Shown here: in pieces, positions 35,035-52,800 of the stretch
Numbering within the stretch: the first letter of the stretch is position 1
Layout: every line of letters begins with the position of its first letter
Source: Lepas anatifera
Lineage: Eukaryota > Arthropoda > Thecostraca > Lepadidae
DNA length: 64,000 nt
Direction of reading: 5' to 3'
Assembly (NCBI GenBank): GCA_034440635.1
Contig: JAOTON010002267.1
Location: 776,501-840,500, forward strand
Notes under the pieces: model-generated
Databases searched by the model: none
What the model saw: the letters and a program-made list of their open reading frames with translations, nothing else
Told to the model about the DNA's origin: nothing
Made by a program: the position numbers and the translations under genes

Positions 35035-36917
35035 TTAACCCGCGCCCCACCGGGGGTTCAGCGCCACTTTCGCCCCACGGGGGGGCCATCGATGGCCCCT
35101 CTAACTCCGAAAATATGGGCGTTAACGCAAATCTGCAAAGTGCAATAGAAAGCTCGCGTGAATTCAGTAAGAAATTACTTCACATGTTTTAGTGCTCAGG
35201 TCAATGTTTTGACCTCCAGAGGTCAAAATAGGTCAAGGTCGGCTATTTTCACTCAAATATGCATAGCTTAACACGCGCATTGACGGGGGTCCGAGCCACC
35301 TTCGCATTGACGGGGGGGGGCGGGTACCCGCCTCCCTAAGATCTCGAAAACCACGGTAGGTAGCGAAAAACGGTAAACGGCGCTGGGCTGCCCATCCACT
35401 TCTCCATCCAAAACATTTGTACCATTTTTTTGTCAGGTCACATTTAAGGTCACGAGAGGTCAAAACATGCCCGTCATAGGGATAACATGTAAATTCAGTT
35501 TTTCGGCCATTACATCTGAACAAGTAAAGATAGAGCAGAACGACTTGAACTCTATGAATCCTCTTAGCAAGCCGAATCGAATGATATATAATTTGACCTT
35601 GCTAGGTCAAATCAAGGATTTTACCTGACCTGAGGTCATGTCAGGGTCAAATTATATAAAATACATATCATTAGAACCGCAAAGCCCAGGCGAGTCTAAT
35701 GCAGCTAAAATAAATGCTCTATCACCATCCATTACTCAGTTATTCCGTAAAAAAAACATTTTTCCCATGTATTTCCTATGGAGAGGTCATGCCTCGTACC
35801 TGACCTTAGGTCATCGATATAAAAAATACCGGAACATATTTTAGAGAACTCGGTGGGGCCATTATGTGGTATGAGTTTCAATCGGATAAGTTCACCCTGC
35901 TCCGACTTATGCTATCTTAAACTTCTTTTGAGGTCGGGTCACTTGACCTGTACTGGTGACATGACCTGAGATGACCTAACCTTAAAATTTTCACAGAAGT
36001 TGTAAAAATGATGAGGGAAAAGGTATACCAAGTACGGCCGCGCTACACGCCGCCGTTTTTCTACTATCTCCGAAAAACCCGAGGGAGGGGGCGGGTACCC
36101 GCCCCCCCGTCAATGCGCGTGTTAAGCAAACTGGGCATAACTATTATGCCATTAGAGCTATTGAGGTCTGGTAAAGTACATTTGATAGGAAATTGGCAGT
36201 ACTTTTTACGCTATGTGAAACGTAAAGACCACCCGCCAGTGGTTTGACCTCCAGAGGTCACCTCGTGACCTAAGATGGTCTGAGGTCACGAAAGGTCAGA
36301 AAGTGACCTTGCCGTATATCGAATGAAAGCCAATGACAAGAAAAACACGATGGTGTTTGTTTCAGTGCTCTAGCTTATACAGGTCAAAAGTTATTGTCAA
36401 AATACTGTTTTTGACCCCTGGTGACCTTGGATGACCTTGGAGAGGTGAAAGGGCAAATATGGCCCCTGGAATCCGTGAAAGGGTGTCCAAGAACGCTTTT
36501 CTGATCAGGCTGAGCATTTTCAATCGCTTTTGTGACTTTTAGATCATAAGACAGCTTTTCCCCATGCTTTTTCAATGGGAGAGTTTACCTCGTGACCTGA
36601 CCTCAGGGCACGAAATCGAAAAATTCCGGATATACACCTTGTAGACCCCGGAGGGGCCATAAAGTGTAGGAAGTTTCAAATAGATCGACTTCGAAATGTA
36701 GCTCTTACAGAGCTCTAAATTTGAAGTGAGGTGACCTTGGATGACTTCGTCTGGTGACCTGACCTTGGGCGACCCGGGGTAAAAATTTCAGGGATGCTGG
36801 CAAAATGATGCAGTGAGAGGTAAAGCCCTCAACCGCGGTGCTGCGCCTCTTCGTTTTTCTGCTATCCCGGAAAAACCTTAGGGGGCCATCGATGGCCCCC
36901 GGTGGGGCGAGGGTTAA
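35035..36917 (+). mobile_element. TTAA-A element with nested TTAA-B
   Basis: It has TTAA at 35035-35038 and 36914-36917. It is interrupted at an internal TTAA by a complete TTAA-B copy. Without the insertion it is about 1.03 kb, like the other full copies. Confidence 0.78.
35268..36125 (+). mobile_element. TTAA-B element, complete (854 bp between TTAA copies)
   Basis: The borders are TTAA at 35268-35271 and 36122-36125. The ends are inverted: TTAACACGCGCATTGACGGG on the left and its complement on the right. It is inserted into TTAA-A at a site that reads ATGCTTAAGCA in the intact copy near 3150. Confidence 0.8.
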
Positions 36918-37180
36918 CATTGCTCTCCGCTTTGCAGGCTGATTGCTGAGCTCGTAAGCATAGGCAGATCCATTGACAGACGCAGGGGGATTCCGGCCAT
37001 ACCCCTCCCCCAAAGCGCTGGAGGGAGGGCCAAACTATCTTTCGTCCCCCCCAAACGCCGGAGAAATTTTTGAGAAAGGTGTTTACACTAGGTCTGTAGA
37101 GCAAAAAAAATTCCTACCCCCGCCCCCCAGGAGGAGAGGCAGACATGGGTTTGCCCCCAGAACTCGGGTCTGCGTCAGCC

Positions 37181-37754
37181 CCTGGGCAGATCCAGGGTTT
37201 CCAATCAATGGGTGACATCTAGTTTGGGCGGTGGTGGTTTTTTGGGTGGTAAAACCTATCAGGTGGGCACCAAATCTTATCACACGGGCGCCGATAATTG
37301 CATCTTGGGCCGATGCAGGGGTGGAAAAAGCTGCCAACTCGCCAACCAGGGACTGTGACAGACATTGGGTACCGAAGTTATAGAGTGCGACAGAAAACGT
37401 CTACGAAATCAGAATTCAGGTAGCCGTGGAGAAAAACAAAGCTCCCAGAGAAAAAGTGGACCTATCTTTACCTGAATTCCTGAAATTCAGGACCCATCCC
37501 TCATTTATGACTGATTTGCTAGGCTTCGCAAGTCGTGTTTTGATATCGTGCAACGTAACCCAGGTGCGACAGAGTTGGAAACTCGAGTTCTGGTTGGTGA
37601 CAGGTTTGACCTTTTTCCTCCCTGGCCGATGGAAAACGTCATTTCATGGAGTACAATCGACATTTTAGGTGGGCGCCGTGACCATTAGTTCAGGGTGCGC
37701 CGAGGGTCGATTGGGTAGGGGAGCGCCAGCACTTGTCCCCTGGATCCGCCTACG
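37181..37754. mobile_element. hAT-like MITE
   Basis: The left end is CTGGGCAGATCCAGGG. The right end is CCCCTGGATCCGCCTACG, nearly its complement. No convincing duplication is visible. Open frames inside do not resemble known proteins. Confidence 0.45.
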
Positions 37755-37990
37755 ATTGATAAAGCGGTGGCTACACGTCCTCCCGTAGCAGCAAAGTTGG
37801 CGTGGACCCCCTCCCTCTTACTGAAGAGTATTAGATTCCACCAAAGGTGTCCCATGGAAGAAATATATTCCATGCAAGGCCCTGGAACCCACTCCCATGG
37901 GCATTGCACGGTGCACCAAATATTGCATTAGTCTGGTACATTTCTTACGCACACCTGGTACGCTTGTAAATACACTGCTGGCAGCACTAG

Positions 37991-38115
37991 TGGCGCGCCA
38001 TTTCCAAACGTCGTCGTCATTGCGTTGCGCGCGGCGTGGACGAGGATTATTTTCACTGAATTTCACTGCATGTCGTCGTATGGGTGTTTTGACGCTGGCG
38101 TGGTTATATATATAT
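37991..38115 (+). promoter_or_regulatory. Possible CKS1 promoter region
   Basis: TGGCGCGCCA at 37991-38000 resembles an E2F-type site. A TTATATATATATTG tract lies at 38104-38115, about 60-70 bp before the CKS1 start codon. CKS genes are cell-cycle regulated in other animals, so an E2F-like site would fit. No start-site evidence exists in the sequence. Confidence 0.25.
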
Positions 38116-38175
38116 TGTAATATTCTTTGCAGATTTGTATAATTTTGCTTCATCGAAGCCTTTATAGTCTTCATA

Positions 38176-44330
<6,155 letters not shown>

Positions 44331-44801
44331 ACTCGGACGCCAGGCCGTCAGCGCGATACTGCAGTGGCACGGCTACGCGAGGCGGCGTAGCGCGCCGCGC
44401 GGGGCCGGTTTTACGCTAGAATCCACTGTGAGAGGACACACAGCTCAGAACAGGTCGTTCCAGCTGTCGGAAAGTGTGTAGTGCATGGTGACCGCCAGCT
44501 CAGTTGTTTGCGATCGTCGGTATTTGTGTCGTGGATTCAACATTTGTCTTCTGTTGTTCATCTCTGAGTGCGAGACATTGCTGCGCTGACAGGTGGGATT
44601 ACCGTTACATGGTGAAGGTACTTTGCAACTCGTCGGCCGCTGGCATCTGCTGACAAAGGTCTGTATTCATCTCATCTTGGGCCAAAGTCCCAAATATCAT
44701 ATCATAACCATCGAGTGTCGTGTTTTCCTTTTCATTCATTGGCGAATTTCTCGTTCGGTAGCCAAGGCGCTCTGCTACGAGAACTCCTCCCCGATGCTCT
44801 G

Positions 44802-44807
44802 TTTATT
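44802..44807 (-). terminator. Candidate SYVN1 poly(A) signal
   Basis: AATAAA on the minus strand, about 400 bp past the SYVN1 stop. It would place SYVN1 3' sequence over the CKS1 3' end. Confidence 0.35.
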
Positions 44808-44874
44808 GGAGATTGCGCTTTAGTAGATACCACGTGAGCGACACCGAAGCAACTGAAGAAAATTCCCACACTGC

Positions 44875-44880
44875 AATAAA
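44875..44880 (+). terminator. Candidate CKS1 poly(A) signal
   Basis: AATAAA on the plus strand, about 545 bp after the CKS1 stop. It is the first perfect signal noticed downstream. Confidence 0.4.
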
Positions 44881-45203
44881 TAGACAAAGTTAATGTTGGG
44901 CCGTCTCGGCCAATATTGGCTTGTCGAATCAAAAATCGGCCAATCTAACAGTCGATTCGGACAAAGAAAGGACATCGAACACTCCAGCGCAATCCATTTC
45001 CGCCGCAAACGTCACCGAGTGAAAACAGTGTTCCTGCTGACGCTACTTGACACAATTTACAGCGGTGAACATAAGTTTCCCCCTACCCGATCCCGCCTCC
45101 GTATCACACTGGAAAAGGTAAATATAACGAAATTCAATACCATCCAACTCCGGCATCCCCAGTCGCCCGACGGCAGCAGCAGCGTCAAACAACTACCGGC
45201 GCA

Positions 45204-45518
45204 TCACTGCTGCTGCTGAAAGTGCTGCACGCGCCGCCTCCTCAGCTCCTCCTGCTCGGAGGTAGCAGCTGGCGCCGGAGGCTGCTCGGCAGCGGACGCT
45301 ACCGGCTCGGCAGCGCCCTCTGAGGGCGCGAGGCGGCTGTGGCGGCCGGCTCAGGTGCAGCGGCGGCGGCGCCACCGCTGGCGGCAGCCTCTCCAGGAGC
45401 AGAGGGCGCAGCCGTCGCCGCAGCTGAGGTGGAGGGCGCGGCTGCGTCGGCGCTGGATCCGGACGTAGCGCCAGCCTCGGCCGCAGGGGCAGCGGCGGGG
45501 AAGGCAGGGGCTCCCGCG
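45204..45518 (-). CDS. SYVN1: SYVN1 coding exon 12 (frame break inside)
   Basis: The acceptor is GTCCAG|C at 45519-45520. The entering frame gives an Ala/Pro/Ser-rich tail and stops at 45299. A tail typical of the family, EQEELRRRRVQHF, lies downstream in another frame and ends at TGA 45204-45206. Either one base is missing, or a 56-bp GT-AG intron (45320-45375) is removed. The intron option restores the frame exactly. Confidence 0.7.
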
Positions 45519-46819
45519 CTGGACGAAAACACCAAATTAGCGTACTTTGCTGCATTTGCCAAAAACACTCAGCCAGTTGCAACCGTTTGGGGCTTAACAT
45601 TGTATGTAACATTATAGCATAGTAAGTACTCGGCTAGTGTAATTTCTAGCATATCATGACATTTAGCTAAAATGTATACCATACCGTTAATATATTATGT
45701 TTGGGCTCGAAACATTGAACTTTATAACTACCCAGGGCCAGAGCCTGAGCATCGATAGAACGATTCCACGACAGCCGATGATTGACCCCCTTTCAGACAT
45801 TGTCAGAAAAACCCAGACTCCCTCCTGCCTTTGTCCGAAAGCGTCAGAAAATGGCAGACCCCTCCTTTGGCCGCTGACGTCAAATTTGAAGAGCCCCTTA
45901 TTGCACCAACACATTCCAGACAACCGTGTCGTCCACCTACAAGCAGGTGCTGAACAGTCCCCCAGTCCACAGCAGCGGCCACTGACGTCCTCACCTGAGC
46001 GGGGCCGCCCGGCTGTACTGGTCCATCATTATCACGGCGGCGTCCAACAGGGTTCGGATGTCGCGCAGACAGCGGATGCGGGCCTCCACGCCGGCCCGCT
46101 CCTGCTGCTCCATCAGGCGCAGCTCCTCCTCGGAGAGCCCGGTCAGGTCCGCCGGTGGAGGCGGCATTGGCGGCATCACTGTACAGACACAGTGGTTAGG
46201 GGCGGCATCACTGCACAGGTACAACGGTCAGGGGCGGCATCACTGCAGAGGTACAGGTTCGGGGCTGCATCACTGCAGAGGTACAGTGGTCAGGGGCGGC
46301 ATCACTGCAGAGGTACAGTGGTCCGGGGCGGCATCACTGCAGAGGTACAGTGGTCCGGGGCGGCATCACTGCAGAGGTACAGTGGTCAGGGGCGGCATCA
46401 CAACAGATAGGCAGCGTCAATTCACTAGCTTAGCGAGCGGATGCAGCACCAATGTGCACAGGCACTGGATTCAGGGGCGGCTCGGTGGCCACCGTTAAGG
46501 AAGCTATATTATTGCACAACCGACTGTCCCCAACTACGAGATTGGAGCTGGATACTCCAAGGTACGTTAAATGTGGGAAGAACCAAGTTTCCTACTAAAT
46601 CTAGCCTTCCCGTGATGTAGTTCACCATCTTTTCCCACTAAGTTATTGGAGAACGTACCAAGATTTGGGATAGTAGGATAGAATATGCCCAGTTTGGGCG
46701 CACATTGGCAGCAATCTAGTATAAATCGAAATTAACATACTTTACATGTAAACAGTCTCCTTGACCTAAACATAGATCGCCGTATTTTACGTACATATGA
46801 TTAAAAACTAAGATACATT

Positions 46820-46877
<58 letters not shown>

Positions 46878-49800
46878 CTTTTTAAGGACATGCCTTTTAC
46901 TTGATCAATGTAGCACCAGGTGCAATAGTCATGAAGTGTGATTTTGACAAACATATAAATAGATACGAACATGAATAACATAGATAGATAACATAGATAG
47001 CGAACATATAATAAGATATAAAACACGAAATAGAGCCCATTTATCGCTTCTCGATCGTAATTTGACATACCTTCTATCATAAAAGATCCAATTATTAGCA
47101 CCCATAAGGTGATAATTTGATTATTAAAAGAAAAAAACGCAAGAGTAACGTCGAGTAGGACGAAGCCACCCGCGGCCATTGGACTCAAACACCTGAAGAT
47201 TGGATGTTACGGAAACTCACCGAGATTTTCAATCGTGTACGCCGACATGGATTAAAAACTAACAGAGATACAATAACATTAACGCAAGATAATACCTGCA
47301 AACTCGTTAAAATCTCTGCATTCAAGTTAAAAGCCGAGAAGAAACATTGACTATTATCGCCAACTTATCAAGGATCAAACGGTTCAAGTTGGGTCTTTGT
47401 TGTCCCCTGCGTTGTCATGGCAACATGAAAAAATCAAAATCGACGGCCTAGCCTGTTCAAGCCCGACTGTCAACAGCTGCTTGTGCTGAAGCTATCATTT
47501 TGAGACACTCGAAAAATTTGCAAATAGTCCCGCTGGAGTTTCATGATGTTGCAAAGCTCTATATTAATTGGGATAGGCCCGAAAAAGTGGTCACAACGCC
47601 CTCTCCCTGCAAGAACGAAGATGGACAAACCAGAACAAAGGCGAGGTTCAATATGTTACAGTTCAGAAGCGAGTTTGCACTTATTTTGCTTTGCGAATGG
47701 ATATTTCAAGGTCCAATGAAACCGGACGTTTTAAACGGACAAAATATGACATTTTCAACCAGAAAATACTTTTATCACCAGTAAATGCAGTGGTACTTAC
47801 TCATGAACTGGTTGAAGGGGAACGGAGGCATCTGGGGACCCGGCGGCATCGCGAACGCAGTCGCACCTGGTGCAAACACGGAACACAGTTAGCGTCTAAA
47901 CCGGCGCAAATCGGAAAATTCAACCAGCGACTGGTAAGGTAGGCTTCCCACACAAAAACAAAGCATTTGACCGTTGTTTCACTCCCACCATCCCCTGCAT
48001 GCGTTAAAACGTTGGGCAGAGTCGCAGCAGCTCCGTTATTACACCTCCGTCGCATTATAACACCTCGGTCGCGCTGTATCTCTGCACAGAACCGGGACAT
48101 GTTCAGGTGGGGCCACTGGCGAGATCCAGGGGCAAACATTGTATTGTCTCCAAATCCCCTGATTCTCTACTAAAAACATGTTTTTTTAAAGATGTTTGGC
48201 CCAATTGTCCCCGCCTTTAAAAAGCGTAGGATGACCACAATCTCGGAGGCGTCACTCCTCTTCCTCCAGGAACATCAATGGCGGTTGCACTCGCAACAAA
48301 GAAAATAAGACACGAGAACTACATAGCTCGGAAAGAAAAATGTTTAAACTGGGGGTATAAGTAACCAAGTTCTGCACCCTAAAACCTCGGAATGAATCCG
48401 GCAGTCTCACAAAATTCTAGCAGCCTACATGCATCCATGATCCTTCGTAAAACGGCAGTGAGGACCGAGTGAGTTGTGCGACTCGCGAGTCAAAGTCGGA
48501 GTTTAACTCACATTCCGGCTCATTCAACTCTGAGTTGAGTTGAGTTTAGTCGAACAAATTAGAAAAGTGAGTTAAGTTGAGTCGGTTCACAACAAGTCAA
48601 TGAGTTGAGTTGTAAAGACAGCGAGTCAAATGAGTTGATGAAAAAAGTTGGCTCAACAGGTAACCATGATGTGAAGTAAAAGCGTTTGAATTTGCCTACC
48701 TGTTGCAAGCCTCCTTTAACTTCCTTTAAATAAATTTTCAGTCCAGCGTTTCAATTTTTTTAATTAAAGTTTCAATCTGTCTCAATATATCAATACCTAA
48801 TTCTACAGTTCAATTGCCTATTTTAAAGGCCCATCCAGTCTGAAGAAATCCCTAGGCACAAATATTACATGCACTCGAAAAATTAAACAGGTTCCTATCA
48901 CTGGCCTTGTCTTAAACATTTGAAGTGGTGGAACGCACAACAAAATACATTTCAAATCTCTCAAAAACTTCTCATCTTCAATATATAACATTACTTTTTT
49001 ACTTCAAGCCCTGCAACAACACACGTCGTCGCTGGTTGTTGTCGTCAGTAGTCGTCGACTGAGAAGAATAGTGTGCGCCATTGCTGTCTTTGAAGAACAA
49101 ATTCAACCAAGTATAGGCTCAAGCTTAGGTAGCTCCAGGGCAAAAAGTGTATCACGTGATAATTCATACAGTGATGCAAACATTTGTATAACTACATATG
49201 ATATTGCTTTTTTGTCTTAAATGCGAAGTCTGCAGCTTCTTTTTTTAATTTTGCCTCTTAAAAAACAGATATGTCTATTAGCATAGAAAAGTTGGACCCC
49301 TGATTTGACAACAACGTTGAGACGCCTTTATTGCAAGAATCAGAGGAATTATTTTATGTTACTGGTTTTGTCTGATCAGATGTCATTGCTTGGCGTCCGT
49401 ATTTTATTTGGAAAGCTATACATAAGCAATTTTCTATGGAACACCGTGCTTCCATTTTGAAAAAAAGATAATAGGTGCGTAATGTATTGGAGGTTCTCAA
49501 GCTAAAAATTAGATAGGGTTTGAAATATGAATGTATTAAAATCGAACACGTTGATAAATTTCCATTTCTAATGTTCTTTATAATGTTATTCTATATTCAT
49601 AAGGTGAGTGAATAAGGTAGGAAAAGCAATACCTATACCATCCCTGCAAATACAGCTTGGACCTTTTCTGGCAGTGTAGAAGTTCAACTTTTTTGCCTAT
49701 GTTGCTGTACCTATTCTTAGCCCTTTTGGGTTCCTTTTGATTCCATGTACCTAGTTTAATATGCAATGTTCATTTTAGAAATCATTGCACCATGTTCTGG

Positions 49801-52800
49801 TAGGTAGCTTTCTTGGGCAGTGACAGTCTGGAAGAATTAAAAAAATTATTCATGGTTGCTGGCTAATTGTTAACCAATGTTTGAATGTCAATGAATCAAT
49901 TTTGCTTCTATTAGTCTTTAGTTTCCTGTAGGACTTTCTGAACAGCTTGTGTTTTGCTGGTTTATTGTTTTATTTCTTAATTTTTTATTCTTATTTATGA
50001 AATCATCTATCATTTATTTCATTTTGAAAACGAAGTTTGATGTCGAAGTTTGAGTTGAGTTGAGTCGTGAGTTGAGTCAGAGTTGAGTTGGATGAATTTA
50101 GCCTTGAGTCGGAGTTGAGTCGACTCACTGAACTCGTGCTCATGAGTTGAGTCGGAGTTGAGTCAACCACTCTAAGCACTTGAGTTGAGTTGAGTCGACT
50201 CAAGAAAATTCTGAAACGCACAACTCTGGTGAGGACCAGGAGAACCGGTTCAACATGCGAGAGTTGGGTTTCCTCGTAGAGTAAATTCAGGTTTTCAGGT
50301 CCTCCCAGTCAATCAACCATCTTTCAAAGAGTGCAAATATATTTTCATTTAGCTATGCAAATGCTATAACGATTCCTTGTTTTCTATTTTCAGCATGCCG
50401 TTCAGAAGGCGAAAACGTGTTTGAGTAATCCAATCAGCGAATAACCCAGCCGATTTCACGAAAGGAACGTGACCGCGGCAGTACAATTCCGCCCGTAGGC
50501 TCTCACCTGGCGCGGGTGGCGCCGCCCCGGCAGCGGCGGCCGCCCCCGGCGCTGGCGGCGGGGGCGGCGGCGGCGGGAACGGCCATACAAACGGCGGCAG
50601 ACCGCCCGCCGCACCGGCAACACCTGGCGGCGGAACAGGGAGTTAAAACGGCAGCAGGCTGCCCGCCGCGCAGGAGAATCCTAGCGGCGGAAAACGGAGT
50701 TATAACGGCAGCAGGCCGTCCGCCGCACCCACGAATTTTAGGCGAAATCAAACAAATCAGTAGCATCTACAAGAATCAGGAAACACTAATCTAACTGAAC
50801 CTGAGCAAAATTCTATACCAGTCCATCGCCGAACAACCTTTCAGTGCCCCGTTCCGATCAATTACTCAAACTAAACCCCAACTTCTCGCATCCTGAACTC
50901 CGACCCCTCAACCAATCAACAAAGCCCATCCCGCATTAATCAGTTCCAGTCCCTCGCTGGGCCTGAGGAATTGCAGTGCATATGTATGCCACTGACCGGC
51001 GGCGGCGGGCTGGGCGGGCGCCGCCTGCGGAGGAGGCGGTGGAGGCGGAGGCGCCGGCTGCGGCTGCGGCGCCCTCAGGATGTCCATTCGACAGGTGGGA
51101 CACGTCTGCTGCCGCTGGAACCACGAGCGCAGGCAGAGCGCGTGGAACACGTGGTTACAGGGCAGCTTCTTGGCACCGGCCGCTGCCGAGGGAGAGATCC
51201 AGTCAGCTCATGCACGTCTTCACAGGCACACGAAACAACAGCTGCCCGACGGCTGTTCCTACGACTTGACCTAAGTAATTATCATGGTCACCTTGTTACT
51301 TTATCCTATGTTATTGCATTGCATTAGGTCCACTCCAATACACACACTTTTACAAGTGCAGGGAGTGCTGCTAAGGGTGTTTTCTGAGCCTCTCGACAGT
51401 GTCACATGGATCACCGAAGTCACATTCCCGTTATGAAAGTGAGCCTACGATAATTGACACTATTCCAATTTGAAGAATGGAAACACGCTACAACAAACCA
51501 CAACGCCACCCACCACCTCCAAACTCCTCACAGGATAACGCTACAAGACGCTATTCTCTGGCGGACAGAACCACAGATGTAATTCCATCAAGCTTACCTA
51601 ATCGTTGATTTAGCTCTCATTTCCGGCAGACCAACTCTCCACACACAAAGGCCCATAGTCACACACTACAGGAGACCCAGCGCACGCAGTCGAGACACCG
51701 GGCCCGATACTGGACGTTCGATGAGCTCAGGTGCACGTCACATGCTGGGATCGGTAGCACTGCTGTTGTTTCCAACACTGTGCACGAGACTAATCACTGC
51801 GACAGGTGCGCAGCCAGGGCAGACGGGACGCCAGTCGCCGCGGCCACGGAGTCAACAGCGCCCTACGCTTGCCTGCTGGTAGCCGAGAGTATTCTGCCGG
51901 CTCAGCGTAAGCGCCGCAGCTGTCGTGCGCAGGTGATCTCGCTTCCGGCCGATCCGACAATTTATTGGCGAATTGCTGCTGGTGGACCGGCCTCGCCGGC
52001 ACGAGCGGTGACGTGTTGGCAGAATGCCATTACATGTATCTGCAGTTATCGTGTCGGGCGGTAGCGCCACAGTTGTTTGGCGACCGTCAAGGCCGGTCCA
52101 ACGAACACCGACGCTAGCCTGCGATGCTTCCGGCATGTGTACGGCAAATAGCGTGCTAGATGTGATACGTGGGCTTGCCATAAAGCACAGCATCACCGCC
52201 ATAACAGCGTCTGAAGGGAAGACGGCAACTAATTCAGCAGAGAGAGACAAATACTTAGCAAAGCTGCTACCGCGCGGTCTTGTGGGAATTTCGCCACGGC
52301 ACAGCAAACAACTGTCAGTCAACCGTAGCCCAGCAAAGAGACTGGTGTTCTACATGATCGACAGCTGCTTGATCGGCAGCGTGAGCAAGTGAATCTTCAT
52401 CACATCCGCGCTCTGGGCACCGAAAAATGGCATACCAGGAAACAGCAATTCCACAAGAAACACCTGTCACACAGTCCACAGAGAGCGGAGACTACAGCTA
52501 GCGGAACTCGACTCTGGCAATGGGCGGCGTCACTGAGCCACTCGAACAAAGGTTACACCGCCCACGCTACAACGCTGCAGCGTGTATAAATAGCTGCACA
52601 AGCCAAGCAAACAAAGTCGAGAGGTGTACTCAAGTACTGGGGAGTGTCGTGGGCGTGCGTTTCACCATCGGGAGCCGTAGTCCGCATCGTGGCAATACAT
52701 GCAATTGTGACAACGAACAGAATGAAGTGAAAGCAACGACAAACCCCCAGGGCGCTTTCTATAAAGCAGTGAGGCAAGTGCCATACATATACAGGAAGAG

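Noticed and set aside
45697..46498. Plus-strand open frames of 237 and 146 residues
   Set aside because: They lie antisense to SYVN1 exon 11 and run through its 32-bp minisatellite; the repeat explains the open frame.
51780..52400. Overlapping frames of up to 156 residues in SYVN1 intron 7
   Set aside because: Composition is GC-biased and frames are open on both strands; no conserved motif was recognised.
52580..52590. TATAAATA as a promoter inside SYVN1 intron 7
   Set aside because: No exon or conserved frame follows it; a single TATA-like word is not enough.
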